Below, piece after piece: positions 35,286 through 41,727 of a stretch of 64,000 bases of DNA (position 1 is the stretch's first letter; each line of letters begins with the position of its first letter). The position numbers were made by a program, and so were the translations under genes. Under the pieces are notes generated by a model. The model ran no database searches and was not told where the DNA came from. It saw only the letters and a program-made list of their open reading frames with translations. This DNA comes from Mucilaginibacter_A sp964251965 (lineage in GTDB: Bacteria; Bacteroidota; Bacteroidia; Sphingobacteriales; Sphingobacteriaceae). The DNA is taken from positions 62,001 to 126,000 of the forward strand of contig CAXULQ010000006.1 in NCBI GenBank assembly GCA_964251965.1, written 5' to 3'.

Positions 35286-35509
35286 TAGTCAGGAAGATAT
35301 TTTTACAAGTTTTTTAATTGATTTATTTAGTAAATACCCGCTACATTGTTTAACCTGTTTTAAGGAACCGTTTACAGATAACTAAAACAAATTTCAATAC
35401 TTCTTTTATCACCTAAAAATTTGGAATTATTTATGCTTTTGCATCGGCATAAAATACAAACACCAACTTTTTAGGCATAAAAGAAGCATTATAAATTTAA
35501 ACCGGCTTT
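35286..35509. other. Gene-free spacer at the left edge of the block interrupting the ribosomal supercluster
   Basis: The gap from 35180 to 35509 holds the rplC leader and promoter, then AT-rich DNA with no credible ORF, and an inverted pair of the dispersed repeat (35397-35497) near the tyrA-like stop. Confidence 0.7.
35397..35497. repeat. Long inverted CTTCTTTTA repeat pair at the rplC edge of the interrupting block
   Basis: ATACTTCTTTTATCACCTAA (from 35397) and its partner TTTTTAGGCATAAAAGAAGC (ending near 35489) share arms of about 36 positions, from AAATTT at the outside to TTGG at the inside, with a few mismatches. The outer sequence AAATTTAAAC resembles the termini of the element at 41101-41252. 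Confidence 0.88.
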
Positions 35510-36769
35510 TTAATCTTTCATCAACCTTTTAATCATTTCTGCACTTTGTTGCCGGCCATGTTCCAATCTGTCTTTAAAAAAATTCTGTGCCTGGTTAAAA
35601 TGCAATTTGTAACCATCCATGTCGCTGTAATTGATGATGGCCGACCAATCCCTTACGGCAGAATGAAATTCCAAATCATCCCCGCGGATACTTTTATCGT
35701 ATAAAGCTGTTTCTATTGATTCTTCCAGCAAATCATTGTTTTTAAATAAATATTCGGCTATCCCTAAACGCAACCGAAAAGGCGGCGTTTGGCAGATGAG
35801 GTTATCATAAGGGTTTACCTGTAGATTATTCCAGGCATCGACCATACTTAAAAGACTTAAATGAGAATTGGGTTTCCGCAGGGAAGAATTTACAGAAAGC
35901 GAGAACTCCTGCATAATATCGTCATCCAGCAAAATCGGTTTTCTGCTTTCGTGAAAAACAAAATCCCTGGCCGCATACAAGCGTTTACGCAGCTCTTTTT
36001 CATCTTCCTGGATCATCAGCTTAAATAATTCCGACTCAGAAACAGCATACTGTTTTACCTGCTGCTTGGCGTAAGGATTCAGGATGGCTGCACCGGCATA
36101 AACATGTGCTTTATAGCTGAATATACGCAGCATGATCAGGATTTTTACATTATCGATCCCGCCGATGTAGGCTGCATTTTCCCAGGGATAAAAACCGGCA
36201 GCAGCGCAGGCAGTCCCCATACTTTCAAAACCTACATGTGTAACAGCCTGTGTATCGGCCACAATTTTATCATGCTGATGGTAATCTTCCATCTCTACCA
36301 AATCTGTTTCCAACAACATCAAAATATCAAGCACATCCTGGTAGGTTTTTTTATCACAGCGGTGAGGGATAACAACCAGTTTTTGTCCTTTGGGAAGGAA
36401 ACCCGGCCCGTGTAAAGCATGAAAGGTGATGATATTTGTATCCGCAGGCAAAAATTCTTCAAAAGCAGCAATCTCCGGGTGCTTTACCGATGTTTGCCCG
36501 CCAACGGTACAACCTGGTTTAGCGTAAGGCCCGTAACGCGCTACAACTTCTTTAATTTTATCGGTTTCTACGGAGAAAATTAACAAATCGCTGTTTTGGG
36601 CGGTTTCCCTTCCATCTAAATACACTTTAATTTGATGCGTGTTTAATTCTTCGCATAACGGTTCAAAATTATGCGCCAAATCACTTCCGCAAACTTCTAA
36701 GCCCTGCTGTGCAAAAGCTTTTGCGTAGAGCTTGCCCATATCGCCTAAACCAATAAATCCGATAACCAT
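35510..36769 (-). CDS. Prephenate dehydrogenase of the fungal TYR1 type
   Basis: 419 residues. The NAD(P)-binding loop is GLGDMG (7-12). It then follows, motif by motif, the yeast TYR1 protein as I remember it: GGQTS (90-94), HALHGP (117-122), HDKIVADTQAVTH (166-178), HVYAGAAILNP (222-232), PNSHLSLL (300-307) and DDLEF (364-368). Ordinary bacterial TyrA is about 280-370 residues and shares only the Rossmann loop and a few active-site positions. It should oxidatively decarboxylate prephenate to 4-hydroxyphenylpyruvate for tyrosine synthesis. No other aromatic gene is nearby. Base composition is like its neighbours. Monocistronic on the minus strand. Confidence 0.82.
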   Translation of the reverse strand: MVIGFIGLGDMGKLYAKAFAQQGLEVCGSDLAHNFEPLCEELNTHQIKVYLDGRETAQNSDLLIFSVETDKIKEVVARYGPYAKPGCTVGGQTSVKHPEIAAFEEFLPADTNIITFHALHGPGFLPKGQKLVVIPHRCDKKTYQDVLDILMLLETDLVEMEDYHQHDKIVADTQAVTHVGFESMGTACAAAGFYPWENAAYIGGIDNVKILIMLRIFSYKAHVYAGAAILNPYAKQQVKQYAVSESELFKLMIQEDEKELRKRLYAARDFVFHESRKPILLDDDIMQEFSLSVNSSLRKPNSHLSLLSMVDAWNNLQVNPYDNLICQTPPFRLRLGIAEYLFKNNDLLEESIETALYDKSIRGDDLEFHSAVRDWSAIINYSDMDGYKLHFNQAQNFFKDRLEHGRQQSAEMIKRLMKD

Positions 36770-36885
36770 GTGGCTAAGTTAATTATGATTGAGGTATTTT
36801 AAGGATGATATGCTATATTCGTTTTTCGATCAATAAAAAAAACTGGTTCAAATGGCAATTGCCTGCTAAATTTATCACCATACTA

Positions 36886-36909
36886 AAGCTTCTTTTATGC
36901 ACCTAAAAA
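36886..36909. repeat. CTTCTTTTA repeat copy that provides a start codon
   Basis: AAGCTTCTTTTATGCACCTAAAAA: the ATG at 36897-36899, within the repeat, is the start of the next gene. Confidence 0.8.
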
Positions 36910-37628
36910 CAGGAATCCGTTTATTGCAGCTAATTCTGTTATCTGCTATAATTTCAACCGGTTACGCGCAGGATTCTGTTAAAACGAAACCCCGTGTACC
37001 ATCGGCTGCGAAAACTACTACCGGAAAAGTCCCGACTGTAAAAACTAACCCGGTTGAAGTAAATACCAACCAGGCTGTTTCTCCAAATAAGCCTGCTGCA
37101 GTGCCAATTGCAGTGAGTGCCGATAAAAGTTTAAGCGGACAATATCAATTTATACTGGGCAGAATCTATAGTTACCAAAGGCCGATGATTGATGCTTTGT
37201 ATAAAAGTGTGCAGGATAGTTTGCGTGACCAACGAAATAGCTTGTCTGCTTTACAAAGTAAATTATCGGCACAAAGCAAAACGCTGGCAGCTTTGCAAAC
37301 AGATGTAAACAGCAAAGAAGAAAGTTTAAACACAACCAATGCGCATGTAAACAGCATTAGTTTTTTGGGGGTGCCGATGGCGAAAACAACTTATAACACA
37401 ATCATGTGGGGTTTGGTGATTGTGTTTGGCGCGTTGGCGGCAATTGTAATTTTCCTTTCGGCAAGTGCGCGGCGTGAAGCGCATTACCGCACCAAATTGT
37501 ATAACGAACTGGAGGAAGAATACAAAGGCTACAAAACCAAAGCGAACGATAAGGAGAAAAAACTATCGCGCGATTTGCAAACGGTTAGAAACAAGCTGGA
37601 AGAAATTACCGGTAACCCGGAGTATTAA
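36897..37628 (+). CDS. Membrane-anchored coiled-coil protein, function unknown
   Basis: 243 residues. Signal peptide (about 1-24, ending STGYAQ), a Lys/Pro/Thr/Val-rich linker (25-75), a periplasmic coiled coil (about 95-150; QDSLRDQRNSLSALQSKLSA), one membrane span (about 167-188; IMWGLVIVFGALAAIVIFL), and a cytoplasmic charged coiled coil (YNELEEEYKGYKTKANDKEK). This spans the inner membrane with coiled coils on both sides. The start codon lies inside a repeat copy. I do not recognise a named family. Confidence 0.75.
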   Translation: MHLKTGIRLLQLILLSAIISTGYAQDSVKTKPRVPSAAKTTTGKVPTVKTNPVEVNTNQAVSPNKPAAVPIAVSADKSLSGQYQFILGRIYSYQRPMIDALYKSVQDSLRDQRNSLSALQSKLSAQSKTLAALQTDVNSKEESLNTTNAHVNSISFLGVPMAKTTYNTIMWGLVIVFGALAAIVIFLSASARREAHYRTKLYNELEEEYKGYKTKANDKEKKLSRDLQTVRNKLEEITGNPEY

Positions 37629-37630
37629 CG

Positions 37631-37718
37631 ATGCTTTTTTTACCGGATAAAAATTGGTGCTGAAGCAAAAAAACGTTTCTTCTTTCGGAAACGTTTTTTT
37701 TGTGGGTAAAAGAAGCAT
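37631..37718. repeat. Inverted repeat pair bracketing a terminator
   Basis: A one-base variant ATGCTTTTTTTACCGGATAA begins at 37631, and TAAAAGAAGCAT (37707-37718) faces it. The terminator 37667-37700 lies between them. Confidence 0.75.
37667..37700. terminator. Bidirectional terminator between convergent genes
   Basis: Perfect 13-base stem AAAAAAACGTTTC/GAAACGTTTTTTT with an 8-base loop. Confidence 0.9.
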
Positions 37719-37758
37719 AGCTATTTTAGGAAAATTGCGATTACAGATTTACATCGAA

Positions 37759-38514
37759 TCAAAGTGTTTTAATCTTGATATTTCTGTAATTCACTTCAAA
37801 CCCGTGGTCCTGGAGCAGGATATGGCCTTTATCAGCTTCGCCAAAATCTTTCCAAACTTTATATTTGCTAATTTTTACCAGTTCACGGTATTCCGGCGAT
37901 TTACGCACATATTCTAACACTTTAACGCCATTTAAATAATGTTCTACCCTATTATCAGGATGCACAATGATCCGACCGGTATTCCATTCACCAATAGGAC
38001 GTACACTGCTGGCAGGTTTATTGGAAGGTATCAAATCGTATAACGAAGCCAGGGTGCGGTTGCCGTTACGCCCAAGTTTGGCATCAGGGTGTACCGCATC
38101 ATCCAACACCTGGTACTCCAATCCGATGGCCGAACCATTTGTGTTTTCGTTGAGGGTTACAAAATATTTAACGCCGCTATTGGCGCCTCTGCTCAATTTA
38201 AAATCAAATTTTAAATCAAAGGCACCGTACTCATCAACCGTAATGATATCACCGCTATTTTTTGCTTCTTCCCCGCCGGAATTTTGTATGGTTATCTGAT
38301 TGTCTTTTATAATCCAGCCATTTGGCTTATCCGGAAAAGTAGTCATGTTAGCCCCAATCCAGCCTTTAGAGGTTTTACCATCAAAAAGTAAACGCCAGCC
38401 TTCCCGCTTTTCCTGAGCAGTTAACGTATTTTGCGTTTGTGCGAAGCCTTGCGACAGGAGCAGCCCTGAACTAAAAAGTAATACCAAAAGTGTTTTAACG
38501 ATTGCTGGTTTCAT
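37759..38514 (-). CDS. Exported DUF1080 (3-keto-disaccharide hydrolase) protein
   Basis: 251 residues with a signal peptide (first ~25). The mature chain is one DUF1080 concanavalin-like jelly roll: EGWRLLFDGKTSKGWIGANM at the start, GGDIITVDEYGAFDL-type region, DFKLSRGANSGVKYFV, GLEYQVLDDAVHPDAK, and a C-terminal HILLQDHGFEVNYRNIKIK. Recent work links DUF1080 proteins to 3-keto-glycoside lyase or hydrolase activity. It is the third gene of a minus-strand operon with the isomerase and oxidoreductase below. Confidence 0.87.
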   Translation of the reverse strand: MKPAIVKTLLVLLFSSGLLLSQGFAQTQNTLTAQEKREGWRLLFDGKTSKGWIGANMTTFPDKPNGWIIKDNQITIQNSGGEEAKNSGDIITVDEYGAFDLKFDFKLSRGANSGVKYFVTLNENTNGSAIGLEYQVLDDAVHPDAKLGRNGNRTLASLYDLIPSNKPASSVRPIGEWNTGRIIVHPDNRVEHYLNGVKVLEYVRKSPEYRELVKISKYKVWKDFGEADKGHILLQDHGFEVNYRNIKIKTL

Positions 38515-38553
38515 CAGTATAAAATTGTTTATCTATTCGATTTGTTATTAAAT

Positions 38554-39456
38554 TTATTGCTTCAAACTGTGTAAGTACTTAATACTTTCGGGCACTTGGC
38601 TGATAGAATTGCTGCTTTCATCTTCAATATAATAATGCTGAACACCCGCTACACGCGCTGCTTTCAGAACATCAGGAAGATTGATTTGCCCGGTGCCTAA
38701 CACAACGTCGTTTTCGACCGAAGTTCCTCCCGAATTATTACCGGCTACACCCTTTTTCAAATCTTTAAGGTGCAGTGCTTTGTACCTGTTTCCATATTTT
38801 TTGAGCAATTGCGCCGGATTTTGTCCCGGAAAAAACGCCCACAATATATCCAGCTCAAAACCAACATAATTTGGATTGGTATTTTTTACGATGTAATCAT
38901 AAAGGGTTGCGGCAGTATAAGGCTCATATTCGTAACCGTGGTTGTGGTAAATGAGGGTTAATCCATATTGCTCTTTTAATATTTTACCTGTCTTATTAAA
39001 ATCGTTAACTGCCTGCATCGCATTTTCAAGTGTAAAAATACCCGTATGTGGTATCCATGCTACCCTAACATATTCGGCACCGAGAATTTTAGTGTTTTGG
39101 GCAACTTCGGTAGTTTTATTCATCAAGTCGTCGTAACCCACACCAAACGACGAACAATGGATACCTCTGTCATCAATAAGCTTGCGCATGTTGCTTGCCG
39201 AAGTCCCGAATAGGTTGGAAAATTCTATATCTGTAATACCGTTTTCTTTAACTATATCTAAAGTAGCTGGTATATCTTTTTGAAAATTTGTGCGGTAAGT
39301 GTAAGATACTATTCCCGGATTTTCCGGAAATAGCATTTTGTTACTTTGCGCATATAAATTATTTACCCTTAAAAAGAGTAGTAAAAACAGGCTGTAACAA
39401 AAAAGGAGCAGCAAGTTAAGTTTACGCACGGTGAAAATTTGAAATATTCTCATCAC
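38554..39456 (-). CDS. Exported sugar phosphate isomerase/epimerase-like TIM barrel protein
   Basis: 300 residues. A long N-terminal signal (hydrophobic about 14-33, cleavage near LYAQS) targets it to the periplasm. The rest is an AP endonuclease 2/xylose isomerase-type barrel: ENGITDIEFSNLF, VAWIPHTG, LIYHNHGYEYEPY (metal His), VGFELDILWAFFPGQNP (metal Asp), ALHLKDLKKG and YIEDESS (metal Glu). The metal site looks complete. Starts directly at the end of the oxidoreductase gene, so the two are coupled. Probably an isomerase, epimerase or hydratase on a keto sugar. Confidence 0.87.
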   Translation of the reverse strand: MMRIFQIFTVRKLNLLLLFCYSLFLLLFLRVNNLYAQSNKMLFPENPGIVSYTYRTNFQKDIPATLDIVKENGITDIEFSNLFGTSASNMRKLIDDRGIHCSSFGVGYDDLMNKTTEVAQNTKILGAEYVRVAWIPHTGIFTLENAMQAVNDFNKTGKILKEQYGLTLIYHNHGYEYEPYTAATLYDYIVKNTNPNYVGFELDILWAFFPGQNPAQLLKKYGNRYKALHLKDLKKGVAGNNSGGTSVENDVVLGTGQINLPDVLKAARVAGVQHYYIEDESSNSISQVPESIKYLHSLKQ

Positions 39457-40803
39457 TTAAACTTTGGGTTCCCAGCCCGGTTCGTAAGTACGGCCCCATA
39501 ATTTTTGCGCTTCAGGATCATTTAAAATATGGCCGGTTTTAGGATCTGTTTTAAGATCGCGGCCAACACGCCATGCAATATTGCCCAGCTGCATACCCAA
39601 TATACTTTTATGGCCTGTTTCTACATCGCAATTGGGCCGCCTGTTATTACGGATCGCATCCAGAAAATCAGCCACATGGTAGTTATCCATAGCCAAACTT
39701 GGACTGGCCGTATTACGTCCCTGCACCGCTTCTTCGCCTGTGAGCGATTTCACTTCTTTAACTAATTTCCCTTCCTGATCGTACACTTTGTAACTGTCGG
39801 CCCCGGTATCCAGGCTGCCATTTTCGCCATAAAATATAACGCCCCTATCCAAACCTTCAATTTTTCTGCCGTTTGAACTACGGCTCTCCCACATCATTGA
39901 TTTTTGGTCTGGAAAATCCATCGTGATAACCTGCGTATCGGGCGTTTGCCAGTCATCCTTAAATTGGTACCGGCCACCTGTTGAGGTAATGTGCGACGGA
40001 AACTCTGCGCCAAGCCCCCAACGGGCTACATCCACTTCATGGGTTCCGTTGTTTAATGCTTCTCCGGTTCCCCAGTGCCAAAACCAATGCCAGTTGTAAT
40101 GAATCAAACCATCCTGATACGGCATATGCGGGGCCGGTCCCTGCCACAAATCATAGTTAAGCTCCGCAGGTATAGTACCGGGTTTTAAGAAAGTAGCTTT
40201 GCGGTTATTGGTGTACCAGGCTTTGGCAAAGTAAACCCGCCCTATAATACCTTTATGCAACTGTTCTATGCCTTGCGTTAGCACCGGTGCCGACCGTCGC
40301 TGGGCACCCATTTGTACTACTTTATTATACTTTCTGGCAGCAGCTACTGCCAGCTCGCCTTCATGCGGGTTGTGGCTTAACGGCTTTTCGACATATACAT
40401 GTTTGCCTGCCTGGCAACCTAAAATGGTAAGCGGGGCATGCCAGTGATCGGGTGTTGCTATATAAATAGCATCAATACCTTTGTTGGCCAGCACTTTACG
40501 AAAATCACCTTCAGTTTGAGGGGTATCAGTATACCCTCCATCGGCTAAAGATTTAATAACCTTGGCAAAAGTTCTGGAATCGACATCACATAAACTGGCA
40601 ATTTTGGTATTTTTTTGACCAGCAAATGTACCCGCCATACTTCCGCCACGCCCGTTTATACCAATTATAGCGGTGTTAATCCGCTCGTTGGCACCAATAA
40701 TGTTTCTGTAACTTTTGGCACTCATGGCAGTTACATGATTACCCAAGGCGATACTTGCAGCTGTAATAGCTGCTTTTTTGATAAAATGGCGACGGTTTTC
40801 CAT
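39457..40803 (-). CDS. Tat-exported Gfo/Idh/MocA family oxidoreductase
   Basis: 448 residues. The N-terminus NRRHFIKK followed by a short hydrophobic stretch is a twin-arginine signal, so the protein is folded with its NAD(P) cofactor before export. Rossmann loop GINGRGG (48-54), the family EKP motif at 139-141 (HVYVEKPLSHNP), and the Bacteroidota GH109-like C-terminal domain (WHWFWHWGTGEALNNGTHEV, containing the conserved His). Likely oxidises a sugar hydroxyl or interconverts keto sugars. First gene of the three-gene exported operon. Confidence 0.9.
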   Translation of the reverse strand: MENRRHFIKKAAITAASIALGNHVTAMSAKSYRNIIGANERINTAIIGINGRGGSMAGTFAGQKNTKIASLCDVDSRTFAKVIKSLADGGYTDTPQTEGDFRKVLANKGIDAIYIATPDHWHAPLTILGCQAGKHVYVEKPLSHNPHEGELAVAAARKYNKVVQMGAQRRSAPVLTQGIEQLHKGIIGRVYFAKAWYTNNRKATFLKPGTIPAELNYDLWQGPAPHMPYQDGLIHYNWHWFWHWGTGEALNNGTHEVDVARWGLGAEFPSHITSTGGRYQFKDDWQTPDTQVITMDFPDQKSMMWESRSSNGRKIEGLDRGVIFYGENGSLDTGADSYKVYDQEGKLVKEVKSLTGEEAVQGRNTASPSLAMDNYHVADFLDAIRNNRRPNCDVETGHKSILGMQLGNIAWRVGRDLKTDPKTGHILNDPEAQKLWGRTYEPGWEPKV

Positions 40804-41100
40804 TAAATATGATTTAATAAAACAGTGTAAACAACCGAAACTGTAACAATTACAAATGTTACCTATACAGATAAATACTTATTGCTTAGGTTGAAGTTGA
40901 AATTATTATCGGTTCAATTGGTCTTGAATCCTAAAAGTAGCAATTATTATTAATCCAATCAATTTATTAAAATTAATCTGTTTGGTATGCTGTTAAATCA
41001 ATCGACGTACCGAAATTTTTACTTCAAATCCTGTAGGTTCATTTATAAAACTTAATTTCTATTCGTTTCTTCAAATTCTAAAAAATAGGTTATTTAAGAA

Positions 41101-41252
41101 CCTGTTTAAATTTATATCGGCAAGATTCATGTGCTTCTTTTATGCCTGTAAATTTTACTTCTTATATTCATTACAAATAAAAAAACAGGTGAATTTCCTA
41201 TTTTTAGGTGATAAAAGAAGTATCGAAAATAATTCAATAAAATTTAAACAGG
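41101..41252. mobile_element. MITE-like element with 13-base terminal inverted repeats and an internal repeat pair
   Basis: CCTGTTTAAATTT (41101-41113) and AAATTTAAACAGG (41240-41252) are perfect inverted termini of a 152-base non-coding unit. Inside are GTGCTTCTTTTATG (from 41131) and TTTTTAGGTGATAAAAGAAG (41201-41220) in opposite orientation. No ORF. No clear target-site duplication can be read with confidence. Confidence 0.6.
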
Positions 41253-41273
41253 CCCAAAACCAAAAAATCTTTA

Positions 41274-41315
41274 AAACCAAAAAGGCCGCCTTTTGCGAGG
41301 CAGCCTTTTTGGTTT
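41274..41315 (-). terminator. Terminator behind rpsJ
   Basis: AAACCAAAAAGGC-C-GCC pairs with GGC-A-GCCTTTTTGGTTT, one mismatch, 16 bases after the rpsJ stop. It closes the str operon and so confirms that rplC is transcribed separately. Confidence 0.85.
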
Positions 41316-41331
41316 GTATTTTCCGGTACGG

Positions 41332-41637
41332 TTATACTTTGATCTCTACTTCAACGCCGCTTGGCAATTCTAATTTCATCAAAGCATCAACTGTTTTGGA
41401 GTTAGAGCTGTAAATATCAAGCAAACGTTTGTAAGAGCATAACTGGAACTGCTCCCGTGCTTTTTTATTTACGTGCGGCGAACGCAAAACGGTAAATATT
41501 CTTTTTTCGGTTGGTAAAGGCAGCGGCCCGCTTACTACGGCACCGGTTGGCTTTACAGTTTTAACGATTTTCTCGGCAGATTTATCTACCAAATTGTAAT
41601 CGTATGATTTTAGTTTGATTCTGATTCTTTGGCTCAT
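41332..41637 (-). CDS. rpsJ: 30S ribosomal protein uS10
   Basis: 101 residues: MSQRIRIKLKSYDYNLVDKS, VSGPLPLPTEKRIFTVLRSP, HVNKKAREQFQLCSYKRLLD. Also the NusE transcription factor that pairs with NusB. In most Bacteroidota it directly precedes rplC; here it is the last gene of the rpsL-rpsG-fusA-rpsJ operon and 5.4 kb away from rplC. Confidence 0.98.
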   Translation of the reverse strand: MSQRIRIKLKSYDYNLVDKSAEKIVKTVKPTGAVVSGPLPLPTEKRIFTVLRSPHVNKKAREQFQLCSYKRLLDIYSSNSKTVDALMKLELPSGVEVEIKV

Positions 41638-41650
41638 GTGTTTTGTTTAA

Positions 41651-41684
41651 GTAGAACCGTAAGAGCTATTAGTTACGGTTCTAC
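41651..41684 (-). promoter_or_regulatory. Stable hairpin between fusA and rpsJ
   Basis: GTAGAACCGTAA (41651-41662) and TTACGGTTCTAC (41673-41684) are a perfect 12-base stem with a 10-base loop, ending 14 bases before the rpsJ ATG. No T run follows, so it is more likely a translation or mRNA-processing element than a terminator. Confidence 0.5.
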
Positions 41685-41705
41685 GATAAATAATTATTGA
41701 TACTG

Positions 41706-41727
41706 ATGCTTCTTTTAGCACCTAAAA
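41706..41727. repeat. CTTCTTTTA repeat copy abutting the fusA stop
   Basis: ATGCTTCTTTTAGCACCTAA ends at the fusA stop codon (41728-41730 region); identical core and CACCTA segment to the copy beside bshA. Confidence 0.85.

Larger units (their letters stand above)
40804..41331. other. Gene-free region, right edge of the interrupting block
   Basis: 528 bases at about 30 percent GC with no credible ORF. It contains the upstream region of the oxidoreductase operon, the MITE-like element (41101-41252) and the rpsJ terminator (41274-41315). Confidence 0.75.
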
